NCBI RefSeq assembly: GCF_023278565.1
Contig: NC_064673.1
Coordinates: 186,001-250,000 of the forward strand
From: Colletotrichum lupini
Lineage: Eukaryota > Ascomycota > Sordariomycetes > Glomerellales > Glomerellaceae
Direction: 5' to 3'
DNA: 64,000 nucleotides
Below are positions 45,741 through 56,308 of the stretch, in pieces. Below the pieces are notes generated by a model. That model saw only the letters and a list, made by a program, of their open reading frames with translations, did not search any database and was not told where the DNA came from. Position 1 is the first letter of the stretch. Each line of letters opens with the position of its first letter. Both the position numbers and the translations under genes were made by a program.

Positions 45741-48366
45741 ATGGCAGAACTCGGGACCCGTACACCACCGGATCCAGATGCAGACCCAGAACAAGACGAC
45801 GCAACAGACCTCGACCTGAACACCACGGCCTACCGATACACGGCAGACACCCACTTCACCGACGACTACACCGACACCGTCCGCAACACCGATGACGCCC
45901 GTCCTCGCGACGCCGATCCCATGGCAGACTTCGTCCAAACTTCCGCTCCCCGCCCGGACGAGGGGTCCAGAATGCGATGTTGCTGCGGTCGCAACGATTG
46001 TGCTTATTTGAAGCATAGCTGCTCCGTGCTCGAAACTGTCGAAAAGGATGTTCATACCGCCGCCAAGTTGGGCAAGGTGCGTCCTCGTTCTTCTTTTTCT
46101 AGCTTTTCCCTTCTCTCCCTCACCCGTCGAAACATTCCAGCCGTGCCGCTCCCCAAGCCCGTGCCAATCTCTCGAGACATTCCAACACCTCATTTCCCGT
46201 GATTAACTTCAAGATGGGGACTCCCGGCACCGTTCCAGCCCGCAAACTCTGCGTTCGCTACCAAACCTGCGAATCGTCCCAAATGCACCGTCGTCTTCTC
46301 TCGCTGCACATGTCGCCATGTCGCTGACCTTCCCTCTCCAGGCCTTACTTGCTCGTCATGAGGCGTACATGGCCGATGCCGAACGAGATCGCATGTCCCT
46401 TACGAGCCGCATAGAGCAGTTGGAAAACGAAAAGGTGGAATTACAGGCCGAGAACGCGAGGACCGTCGAAGAGAACCGCACCCTACTAGATCAGCTCGAA
46501 ATGCTCAACAACACGGTTCAGGATTCCGATATCCGCATCCAGACCCTTGAGGCTACCCTGCTGTCGTCTCACCAAGCAGTGCGGCGTCTCGAGGGCGCGG
46601 CAGCTCGTGCTGCGGAGATGGAGAGGCATATTGCGCTTCTCGAACAGGAGCAGTTGCGGCTGCAAAACACCTTAATTACGACCGAATCCGAGGCCCGCTC
46701 CGCCATGCAGCGGTGGAGAAAGGCCGAGAGAGGCATCTCTGACCTTCAGGAACAGCTAGAGCGCATGGAAAAGGAGGCCAAGGAAGAGCGTGAACGCCAT
46801 GCCGAGGTTCTGGGCCGGGTGGAGCGCCAGCGTGAGATGGAAAAGGAACTGAACCTTGCCGCCGGACGCCTCAAGGGAGCTGCCGCCACCAAGTCGCTCA
46901 CCAACGGGAAACCCGCCACCAACGTGGTATCTCACTTTGTCCGAGACTTGCTGCAGGACAATGCTAACCTGCAGCTGGGCATGGCCGAGTTACGGGAAAT
47001 GCTTCTCAACTCAAACGACGAAATTCAGGCCATGAGGGACCAGCTCATGTGTCATCAACCCATCGGGGAGGAAGACGCCAGCGCTGCGTCGACCTTGCGT
47101 GCTGAAATCGGGCCGGAATTGAGCGAGACGATACAGCACAATATTTCCCAGCAAGTGCATATTCACCACCATTACCATGTTGCCGAAAAGAACAAGAAGA
47201 AGAAGCGTCACAGCCTGAACCCGGCAATCTTCTCTCCCGCCAGCGTCTCGCGATCGTCCACCCCTCCGCCGGCCGTGTGGCGACCCGGCCCCTCACCAGT
47301 GACCCCCAGGGCCTCGCATTCTCACACGGGATCAACGTCAACAGTTTCGATGCCGCCCTCAAATCGGTGGTCCGTCTTCTCGGAGCAACCCTCTGAATTC
47401 GCACCGTCGTCCGTCCCGAGTTCGCCTCAGTCAAATCCTCGTCTTTCCATGTTCGACCGCCCAATGCTGGAGACGGACATACCCATGTCTCCGACGACCA
47501 GCCTGGATCCTACGTCGCCTACATGGAAGGTCTGTCACCACAAGCGCCCTTCTGAGGCGTCAATTCGAAGTTTCTCTGTACCTCCAAAGTTCCTAAATCT
47601 GGGTTCGCCAGCGCCGCCAGCTGCCCCGACAGTACATGTCTCTCAGCCTATTTCGTCTACGATTGAGGAAGAAAGAGAAGATCACAGCGGTGAGGAAGTG
47701 CCCGGGTTACTCACTTCCAATGAGGACCACGGAGAGACAGAAACCGAGACCGAGACAGAAATCTCATTCTCCAAGGACGAAGAGTTACCGCGGAGAGGTC
47801 TACACCGTGCCGTCTCCCACGAGTCAATCATGTCGTTGTCGGGAGGCTTGGACATTCACACACTCAAAGTACGACCGAGTCAATTGACCCTTCGTCCTCT
47901 GGGTGGGGCCGATGCTGTGTTCACTGGAGTCACGGCACGGTCAACGATATCGAGAGGAAGCGATCGACGGAGTGACGCCTTGCTTCGCGATAGTCTGGCA
48001 GGGCGACCGGTGTCGAGGATGGTTTCCACTCCGGTTCGAAGTGCTTCGCCAGCAAGCACCCATTCTCAAGGTTCGCAGAACTCTGCAGGAATAGGTCGAT
48101 GGGTTAGCTGGAGGCCTTGGACTGGCGCGGCAGCAGGCCGAGCCACAACACCCACGCAGGCACCGCCCACACCGACACCGACACAACGCAGCGGGAAAGA
48201 GAAGCAGAAGGAAAGGGAATTTCTCAGACCGCCGGGCATCAATCAGGCCGGTGCTATTCCAGGGTTCCAAGAATACCTCGCGGCGCATCAGCGTCGCGGT
48301 CCTCCGAGCAAAGTGTCGCCTGACCAGGTGGACGTCGATGCACTTCGAGAGGTGTTAGAAGAGTGA
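45741..48366 (+). CDS. Large coiled-coil protein of unknown function
   Basis: Two exons, 45741-46076 and 46342-48366, joined in phase by a 265-nt intron, give 786 aa. The N-terminus is acidic and Asp/Thr-rich. It is followed by a short Cys-rich patch (MRCCCGRNDCAYLKHSC, about 78-94) that directly precedes a long heptad-type coiled coil (about 97-310, many Glu/Leu/Arg; for example HEAYMADAERD, QLENEKVELQAEN). Then come a basic stretch (NKKKKRH) and a long Ser/Pro/Thr-rich disordered tail with an acidic TETETETE repeat. The Cys patch plus coil looks conserved among filamentous ascomycetes, but I cannot name the family. A structural or scaffold role is inference. A small exon hidden in the intron cannot be excluded. 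Confidence 0.75.
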
Positions 48367-48777
48367 GGCTACGTGGCTCGGTATGAGCATGGTTTACTGC
48401 ATTTCATGGATACGGGCGCTATCCTTTATTTCTTTTGTCGAATTTTCTTGGGTATACAAACAAACACAAGTGGCGTTCAGAGAACCTGGGCATAGTTGAG
48501 GATGGGAGCTGAAGATACCCTACTGCTTTACGCCGCGTCTGCATTCGCTTTTTTCAGTTCATTTCTTTTGTTACACAAGCCGGGCAGCATGTCGAAAGTG
48601 GGACAGACTGACGGACGACTAGGCGTTCTCACCAAAGGCGCCATATCATCTACACAGAGCTACAATCAGCATTACAGCATGATGCGTCGACCTAAATATA
48701 ATTTCTATTCATCTTACCTGTCGTGGGCCGTGGTGTCTTGGTAATCATTCATAGTCTCGGTAGGGAACTCTTGGAGT
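48367..48777. other. Convergent intergenic region
   Basis: Shared 3' flank of the coiled-coil gene (plus) and the rhodopsin-type gene (minus). Nothing recognisable. Confidence 0.6.
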
Positions 48778-50070
48778 CTATGGAGGTCTATTTGCAGCAA
48801 AACTCTTCGTCACAACTCCCTCTTCCTCATCATTCGTTCTCTTCGAAGCACCCTCTACACGAACTTCGCATGTCTTCTGAACATATATCCCCCCATCAAA
48901 CTGTTCGCTCCTATGCCTGTCGTCCAACGGGATCGACTCGGCAACCATGACGGACCGAGACGTATTATTCGGGCCGTATCCGTTACCGGGCTCACCTCTG
49001 CAGTTGATGTACGATTTGTTGCGGTTCGTTCTGCTCCCGTTATATTTTCTCATCCCACGCGTCAAAAGAGCCTTTAGTGGCGGCAGCGATCCCACGATGA
49101 TGGCGGTGCCGAGCTCGGTGAGACTCCACACGGCCAGGCCCACCATGTCCACCGTCTCGCCCTTGAGCACCTGCGTCATGCGGACGATGGCTGTGAGGAT
49201 TGTGATGAGGGCCAGGCAGAAGGCTACCGCGAGACCAAACTTTTTGCGAATGTCGAGCTGGAGGGAGGGGAGGACGGCGATGGGTAGGCTCATGATGAGA
49301 AGGTCTGTGAAGACGTCGGCTGCTGTTGCGAAGAAGATGGCGAAGCGGTAGTAGTAGACTTCCTTCGGGGAGAGGCATTTTCCTTGTTACAAGAATCAGA
49401 TGCAAGAGATTTCTACCGCGAGTTTAGGAGTGAACTTACCTGCCCGGAAGTAGTCGGATGGAGTATCACAAATGAGCGACCCCGAAAGCCATCCCCCAAT
49501 ATACGAAAGGAGACAAAACATGGCAATCCCATACCAGACCTTGCGTAGCCACGGGATGGGACTAACAAGCCTGAAAAACACATTCAAAAAACTCGCCTTG
49601 ACCGCAAACAACCCCGTCCAAAAGAGGTACGTCAGCGCATACGACCAGCGTAACCACTGCTCCAGCTGCAACTCCGCCTCCCTCTTGGACGCGGGGACGA
49701 ACCTGCCCGCCTCGAGCTCGACGACGTACCACAGCGAGTCCATCTGCTGCATCTGGAGGATGGCCATGGTCAGGAGACACAGCCAGGCAAAGACCATCCA
49801 GACGTCGTCACGGAGGAGATGCCGGTTCCGGCGCCAGCGGACGAAGAGGCGGAGGGAGAGGAAGATGTACGAGGTGGCTACGTTGGCCCAGGTGTAGGCT
49901 GTCAGGGCCGGGCGGGAGACGTTGTGGGCGACGCCGAAGAGCGGTGCGTTGGGGTCGGCGGTCTGCGGTTGTGAGAACATTGTTGATGGGATGCAGGCTG
50001 ATACCACCAGGTTCCCGACAATGGTACAGCCTGACGAGAGGGAGCTGGCAGTGTCTGAAAACGCCGCCAT
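48778..50070 (-). CDS. Seven-helix integral membrane protein, fungal rhodopsin-domain type
   Basis: Two exons, 50070-49440 and 49382-48778, with a 57-nt intron, give 411 aa. It shows the pattern of the large fungal family related to Pth11-like receptors without a CFEM domain: helix 1 near TSYIFLSLRLFVRWRR, the loop motif RDDVWMVFAWL, and YALTYLFWTGLFAVKASFLNVFFRL. Later helices include the conserved FTDLLIMSLPIAVLPSLQLDIRKKFGLAVAFCL pattern and WSLTELGTAIIVGSLPPLK. The cytosolic tail is Ser/Asn/Arg-rich and ends in charged sequence. Family members sit in the plasma membrane and some sense surfaces or nutrients; the ligand here is unknown. The alternative start at 49980 (MFSQPQTA) would remove 30 residues. 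Confidence 0.85.
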
Positions 50071-51979
50071 TCCCGGTCTGTTTCTGGGAGGGTAGGGGGA
50101 GGAAAGAAAGAAAGAATAGAGAAGGGCAGAAACGCAGATCGAAGGGAGGTTCAGGCTAACATTGTGTTACTGCTAGGGACATTTGGCGTTCCTATATGAA
50201 TGTGAGCATTCGGCGATGGAGGACAAGGAACATGGACTTTCGCCGAACGTAAGGGATCGTTTTCACTTCCCTCCCCCTGCGAGTTGTGCCAGAAGCGAGG
50301 AAAGTAGGAGGCTCGGAGAAGAAGCACGATTGTGTGAGTGGCGCGAGCAAACAATCTCATGTGGTGAACATACCTGTTGGTCGTGGCCAAACAGGTCTTC
50401 TGTTTTGGGACCAGCGCCATGCCAAGTTCTAGACTGCGCGATGCGAGAGGAGAGTTGGGGAGTCGATGGTGTCTGAGCAAAGCTGACTTTTTGCAGACGG
50501 CTCGTCTATCTGTATTTGTAGCAGTCGAAATCTATATTATCATTGGATATGAGTTCCCCTTCGTCGGGATAAGAGCCTCATCACTTGCAGCTTGACGTTG
50601 GAATTGGAGTCCAGTGGGATCCAACATGTCGACTCCCGGCACCCTCGCCGTCTGGCCGTCCCAGAATCTCGGATCTCGCACGTTGCAGCGTAAGCATAGG
50701 ACGCCAGCTCATTTCATCTCACAAAAGACACGATCTGGGACAAGGATACATCGGCGATTTTCGATCGCGGTTGGCACCACCCGCATCGACGTTGGCTCGA
50801 GCAACGGGGATCGCGGCCCACGTAAGGAGTAGACGGCAACGACAGGGACTTGGGAAACCATTTCGTTTTCGCTAAGGGGATATCCCTGTAGCTTGGAGCA
50901 AACACTACTATCAATCCTAGACTGCAAACTTGATCGTGCGGGATTTGTTAGGGGCGTCGAGGGGGCATTTTGAAGATACAGTATTTGGCTTTTGCAAAAG
51001 CTGATACCGATGAGACGCAAACTTGGCTATTATGTCGACGCAACAGACTGGACTCTCTGGATATCTTGAACCGGCGGTCTGTTATCGCGCAACCGGAGGC
51101 TGGAGGCTGGCGCTGGGGGTTACTTCACTTACTGCGCCGCGTTGATGCAGAACACAGACTCTTTGTCGACTCTCGAAGCGCAGACTGCGCTGGATTTAAG
51201 CCGCCAATCACCGTAGACTGCTGACATCTGTGTCATGTTTTTGTGAAATTTCTCAGAGACTCTGAGGACGCCGGGCTTCTCAAGTAGACACCCAGAATTT
51301 TGGTCTTACAAATCGATCATTTCATCGCGAGTCGCAAATCTCTCCACACCTACACACCCTCCAACTAATTTATATACACCATAGCTTTCTAATCTACATA
51401 CAATACTTCAAAGGTGGCTACTGATGTACGAAGTGGACTCCATAGACCGCCTCATACACCACAAGTCATCCCATGCTCTCATCAGTTGAGCCATGCTCTT
51501 CAGCGCCAGGAGATCCAGAAACGATGGTCTATTTTCAACCGCATTGATACTCCGCAAGCGCAGTCGAATGTCCCTTACTCTTCCGATTGTGAGCGTTGAA
51601 TATCAACGTACTCCTTTGTTTACAAATCCACAATGGCGCCAATTCCGGGTGACTGAGAAAGGGAAGTCAGCGTCGAGAGTGGCACAAAGCGACGCCGATT
51701 CTGTCAAGAGCTTTGCCATCTTTGAACGACCAGTCTGCAATTCTCTAAGCCCAGTGATTCCCATTCTTGTCTGTGATAGATATCTTTAGAACTGTTCTCG
51801 CCCTTGGGAAACGTTATGTTGCCCAACACTCGAGCTAATACAAAGCCGCAGGTGGTAACTTAAGAGATGAATAAGGACCAGAAGTTGGCGTTGTCGACTC
51901 ATCATCCAATGTGAAAGCGGGCTTCAAATTCTCAAAGACGAGCCACAAGTCATACTTTCATCCGCCATCAACTGCAACC
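50071..51979. other. 1.9-kb divergent intergenic region
   Basis: Between the starts of the rhodopsin-type gene (minus) and the zinc-binding protein gene (plus). Short frames without motifs; TTTATATAC at 51369-51377 is a possible TATA site. No repeat recognised. Confidence 0.5.
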
Positions 51980-53389
51980 ATGTGTATCAAACATTTACAG
52001 TTCTACAACTGCCCAGCCAGCCCGCGTCCTAATGCCCCCAAGAGACGACACCGCGTCATAGCCAACATCCTCTGCTCGCACATCTTCCCCTGCCCGGCCC
52101 AGCAATGGGAGAATCGCACCAGCTTCTACTGCTACATGTGTCCCGGCTGCTCGGGCGAGACCCCCGCCGTGCCCCGGGTGACCCCCTCGCACGACGAGTG
52201 GCACCGCGACGACGTCCAGGATAACGCCTGGGCCCAGAGCTACATGACCGAGTACTCCCACTCCGTCCTACTCTGGATCCGGAGCAAGTTTCCTTCCAGC
52301 GATGTCACGAATGAGGAGATGAGCGAGTCGTGGTTCCGGGCCTTCTTCATGGAGCGCCGGTGCAAGGAGAACGACCACCGCGTCGGCGCTTGCTCCTGCG
52401 AGGCGAACGGCCCGCTGGCGTTCTACTACAACCCGGCCACGGCGGCCCGCAAGTACCTCACGGATATGGCCGGGGAAAAGGCTGAGTCGGATATGCGTAT
52501 ACAGAACCCTGCCATGCAGAACCTGTTCAGATTTCGACATACAGTGCTCTCTGGCTTCTGTCAAGCGCAGAAGCTCTACTTCAGGGGCGGGCTTTCTCAC
52601 CAGCCTCTGTTTTCGAATTACCTTGTCAAGAGCCGTCGCAAGACGCTGGACGAGAATATCCGCGACCACATGCAGCTGGCGTCGGCCTTGGTCTTGCAGA
52701 ACGCAGAGTATGGCGGCGGGTGGACTGACGCGCATACCCTAGAGGCCAGCGCCATGTCGAGGCGCGCCAACCTGGTCAAGTTCATGGCAGAAGTTCTCTT
52801 GCACGACAACGGTATCTCCAACAGCCGGTTCGGCCTCGCTGTGAAAGTGCTCTGCAGCATCATCATGCCCCTGGTGTTTCGCGGTCCATCGACCGTTCCG
52901 GGGCTGGAAAATCTCGCCGAGATTGCAAGCTCGACTGACAAGGCATCGTTGCCGCATAAACCCTTCATGTACTTTGTCCAGCTGATCCAGAAGTACTACC
53001 ACGACCGCCGCCAAGAGTGGAACTCGGAAGTCATCGCCTACAAGGCGAGGCGGGCCCTGATCGATTCTGTAGCGGAGGACGTCGACGACTGGGAAGGACC
53101 GTCGCGTCTCGAGTGTCCCGTCTGCAACAAGAAGTACTACGATCACTCGCCGGGCGCCATGTTCAAGCCCTTTGATCATGGCGCCCGCGGTTGCCACCGC
53201 GGAGAGCCGATTGTGCGGATGAAGAAATGCAAGTGTTTTATTGGGAAACGATGCCTCTTCCAGAAGTTGACGGAGAGTACTCTGAGGAAGAAGGAACCGG
53301 CGTGTCCCAAGTGCAAGAAGCTGCTGCCGAAATCGGCCTTTCGGTTGATAGAGGCGACTGCGGGAGAGTTGCTTCTAGGGTCTGCCTGA
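51980..53389 (+). CDS. Hypothetical Cys-rich, probably zinc-binding protein
   Basis: Single exon, 469 aa from the first ATG (MCIKHLQFYNC). Two Cys-rich ends flank a long helical middle. The N-terminal 60 residues have Cys/His pairs (MCIKH, FYNC, LCSH, FPC, CYMCPGC). The C-terminal part (about 375-455) reads CPVC, then GCHRGE, KKCKCFIGKRC and CPKCKKLLP, a spacing reminiscent of RING-like or zinc-ribbon folds but not a clear match. The central region (RNPAMQNL to DRRQEWNSEV) has no motif I recognise. There is no signal peptide or helix for membranes. I do not know the family; a role in ubiquitin transfer or nucleic acid binding would be a guess. Confidence 0.75.
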   Translation: MCIKHLQFYNCPASPRPNAPKRRHRVIANILCSHIFPCPAQQWENRTSFYCYMCPGCSGETPAVPRVTPSHDEWHRDDVQDNAWAQSYMTEYSHSVLLWIRSKFPSSDVTNEEMSESWFRAFFMERRCKENDHRVGACSCEANGPLAFYYNPATAARKYLTDMAGEKAESDMRIQNPAMQNLFRFRHTVLSGFCQAQKLYFRGGLSHQPLFSNYLVKSRRKTLDENIRDHMQLASALVLQNAEYGGGWTDAHTLEASAMSRRANLVKFMAEVLLHDNGISNSRFGLAVKVLCSIIMPLVFRGPSTVPGLENLAEIASSTDKASLPHKPFMYFVQLIQKYYHDRRQEWNSEVIAYKARRALIDSVAEDVDDWEGPSRLECPVCNKKYYDHSPGAMFKPFDHGARGCHRGEPIVRMKKCKCFIGKRCLFQKLTESTLRKKEPACPKCKKLLPKSAFRLIEATAGELLLGSA

Positions 53390-53920
53390 TGAGCTAGACT
53401 GCACTGGACTGGTCGATCTTGTGAGGGCTGTGTTTTGATTTCTTGATGGATTGGCCGATAGCCGGGGCATTATTGAAAGAATGGAGTAAGAGGAAATATA
53501 TCTCGGGTGGATTCGAGTCTGTTCTCGAATGATCTCTTTATGAGCGGAGGAATGATGCTAAGGCTCCGTCAATCTATAGCTAGACTCATGGACTAAACAC
53601 TGACTTATACCTTTCTCCTTTGGTACCTACGCACCAAATTCATAACTAAGTGTAAGATTCAGAGAGTAGAACTCAGAATATAGATACTATTTGTACGGAT
53701 GCGCTGCCAGGTTCTCCTGATGAGCTATCATCGTCAGAAATGAGGAAATATCCAACGAGCTCTCAACAGTAACGGATGCCAGCATCCGTGTCTACATATT
53801 AAACTATGTATTATCTTTTACTGGTTTTCTGGGCAATATTCTTTGGTACGCCCATCGCAGACAGCGAGTTACAAGTATCGTGGCCTCAGTCCTTGCTCGT
53901 CGCAACCAACACTCTGCCCC
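53390..53920. other. Convergent intergenic region
   Basis: 530 bp, fairly AT-rich, between two stops facing each other. Nothing recognisable. Confidence 0.6.
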
Positions 53921-56308
53921 TTAGACGATAGCCACAACCTGTTCCCAAACCCCCGACTTGATGAGCGCTGCGTTATCTGGGGCTGTCTGAAAAAGTAATG
54001 CTATAAGAATACAGCGGAATATGATCATATCGTCAGTTGTCTTTTCATTGGCCACATCTCCTCCATCACGATGCTGGAATCGCCGTTTCCGATAGGAGCT
54101 GTCGGCCCTGGATGAGGCCACCTTGTCCAACCTGTCTAACATCTGATGAGTATTCAACAGCTCCCACTTCTTGTTGTAATGAGCGCACGCAAGGTACTTC
54201 AGATCTTTATCGCGCGGCTTCATCTGTGCAGCCAAGGGTACCAAGATCTCATCAGAGTCTTCTTCTTGAGTCCCAGTGTTCTGGATTGAGCGGTTCTTGA
54301 CATCAGAGCTCTTTTCTGGTTCCCAGTCGCTTCTTGTGCTCTCGAGAGTCTCCGGAGTGAGGCCAATGGAATTCATCAAGTCTTCGATCCATTCGAGCGT
54401 GTTAGAGAGGAGATGCCAGACAGTCTGGTCCAGTTCATCAGGAACTGGACTGGTTGAATCATCTTTCTTTGGTGCCTTCTCATTCGCTAGCGTCAACGCG
54501 AGAGTCGTGTTGCAAATGCGGATTGCGCGAGACTGAGTGGAGGATGTGTTATGGTTGGAGTTCAGGAACCAGCGATCCAGCAGTTGGAGTTGCAGATGAA
54601 TGATGCGTCTCAAGTATGCCGCGACTGCTGGATGATATTTGGAAAACCAGGTTCGAAAGGTCTTGTCGTTGTGAAGCAGCTTCATGCATAGATGAAGTAC
54701 AACCTTGAGGCCAACAGCTGGCTTCGTTGCGCCCACTCCCTGACACTGCAAGTGGTGGTAGATTGATCGTTTAGTCTCCTTGAAAACTGCCTCGAGGGTT
54801 TCACCTTTGACCCTTCCCAATTTATCCATCCCATCATTGACCCATTGAATGACGTTTTGGTCCCAGTCCGAGGTCTGAAGCGACACAGGCCAATCAGACA
54901 TGTCGTCTCCTTTGACGCTTTCTCTTGTGACATTCGTCCAGAAGTGTCCATTCAAAGCGAGAAGCGTAAGAGGAGGCCTTTTGCTCAGCAAGTCCGTAGG
55001 GAATAACGTAGGCACATATCGTGGTGTGGAAGCTAGGAACAGCCCGACAATGGGCATGTATTGTTCGTGGGAGAGGCCTCCATAATCCAACATGAAGGCA
55101 CCCTGTGCTCTGGAATGCATATCCTCCTTGGACAATTTGAGCATGTATCTTAATACCTCGACGCGGTGATGGCTGGTGCTCAGATTGATGACACTCAATG
55201 GGTCGTCGGGCCCGGTACTAAAAAGAGATTGCCGGTCGGCCTCTATGGATGCGCGTGAGTGGGATATGGCCACCTTGAGACGGGATAGGCTGTGGTACGA
55301 CAAGAGCTTCTCTCTCTCCTCTTTCTTCTGAAGGGCGTCCTTACCCGCCCTGGTCTTGTCGTACAGCCACTGGAGCCCAAAGATACCGGGGATATTGCGG
55401 GAATCGTCTTGATCTTGCTGTCTTTTGCTGTACTGCGAATAGGCTCCGAGAACACCAAGTATTGGGTGTTGACGGAAGTCAAACTGAAATCCATAACCAA
55501 AGATCACAGGAAAATTTGACGATGGATCGGTGGGCCACTTCGCCCAACCCGGTGTTGTTGAAGCGGCTGTGACAATAACCCCAATCTGCGCGTACGCAGG
55601 AGCGGCCACGAGGTCGCTGGGTAGGTAGTCAGCAGTGACTTTCCGTCTACCCAAGTCGTCTCGAGGGTCTATTCTGTCCAGGCCGACTTTGTGGAAGAAG
55701 TCAATCCAGGTTGCAGCAGGCCTGTTCTCGGAATGAGCGGAAGTCTGCCTTGGGAGAAAATAGCGGAGGATCGTTATCAAAGCACTTTTCAACCCCTCAG
55801 AGTCCTTCTCGGTGTTTTTGTCGTCGGTGCTGTTTGGACACGCGATGTGCTTTTCTGGATCCGTGTGCCTGGTTCTTTCTTCGCAGATCTCGTCAATGCC
55901 GCTCCCAAAGTTGGTCTCGTCGATATCATTTTTGATGTTGTCGATGTCCGCCTGCACCCACTTCCTCAGGGTCTGCATACGGAAGATGGGAGTGATGACA
56001 GTATACTCGTATGTCCATTGGCGCCAGTTCCATTGTCTCGAACTCTCTTTTGACCACTTTTCTCCGATGGCAAGGCGATTTGTCGTTCTGCTCCCTTGTC
56101 CAGGTGCGATGATGGTCTGAACGATGGGAACCAGAGCGAACAAAAGCGCCACAGCACCAACGACGACAGTAAAGGCAAAGGTTACTGGGTCCCAATCATA
56201 CTTCGCATCGTCGGCCTTTTGAGCTCCGTTCAGAATTTGAACCAGAGTTCGAAGTAGACAGTCAGTCGAGTTGCTGTCCTGGGGACAGGTGGAGGCTTCG
56301 GTGTCCAT
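53921..56308 (-). CDS. Hypothetical 795-aa protein with N-terminal membrane anchor
   Basis: Single uninterrupted exon from an ATG at 56308. One clear transmembrane segment lies at about 46-69 (FAFTVVVGAVALLFALVPIV). It is preceded by a Cys-containing N-terminus (TEASTCPQDSNSTDCLL) and followed by basic sequence and the aromatic motif SRQWNWRQWTYEYTVITP. The remaining 700 residues appear soluble, with many helices, and no enzyme signature found (for example GFQFDFRQHPILGVLGAYS, HEQYMPIVGLFLASTPRYVP). A weaker hydrophobic stretch (MIIFRCILIALLFQ) ends the protein. The aromatic motif plus one helix recurs in uncharacterised lineage-specific ascomycete proteins, as far as I recall. Function unknown. 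Confidence 0.75.
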   Translation of the reverse strand: MDTEASTCPQDSNSTDCLLRTLVQILNGAQKADDAKYDWDPVTFAFTVVVGAVALLFALVPIVQTIIAPGQGSRTTNRLAIGEKWSKESSRQWNWRQWTYEYTVITPIFRMQTLRKWVQADIDNIKNDIDETNFGSGIDEICEERTRHTDPEKHIACPNSTDDKNTEKDSEGLKSALITILRYFLPRQTSAHSENRPAATWIDFFHKVGLDRIDPRDDLGRRKVTADYLPSDLVAAPAYAQIGVIVTAASTTPGWAKWPTDPSSNFPVIFGYGFQFDFRQHPILGVLGAYSQYSKRQQDQDDSRNIPGIFGLQWLYDKTRAGKDALQKKEEREKLLSYHSLSRLKVAISHSRASIEADRQSLFSTGPDDPLSVINLSTSHHRVEVLRYMLKLSKEDMHSRAQGAFMLDYGGLSHEQYMPIVGLFLASTPRYVPTLFPTDLLSKRPPLTLLALNGHFWTNVTRESVKGDDMSDWPVSLQTSDWDQNVIQWVNDGMDKLGRVKGETLEAVFKETKRSIYHHLQCQGVGATKPAVGLKVVLHLCMKLLHNDKTFRTWFSKYHPAVAAYLRRIIHLQLQLLDRWFLNSNHNTSSTQSRAIRICNTTLALTLANEKAPKKDDSTSPVPDELDQTVWHLLSNTLEWIEDLMNSIGLTPETLESTRSDWEPEKSSDVKNRSIQNTGTQEEDSDEILVPLAAQMKPRDKDLKYLACAHYNKKWELLNTHQMLDRLDKVASSRADSSYRKRRFQHRDGGDVANEKTTDDMIIFRCILIALLFQTAPDNAALIKSGVWEQVVAIV

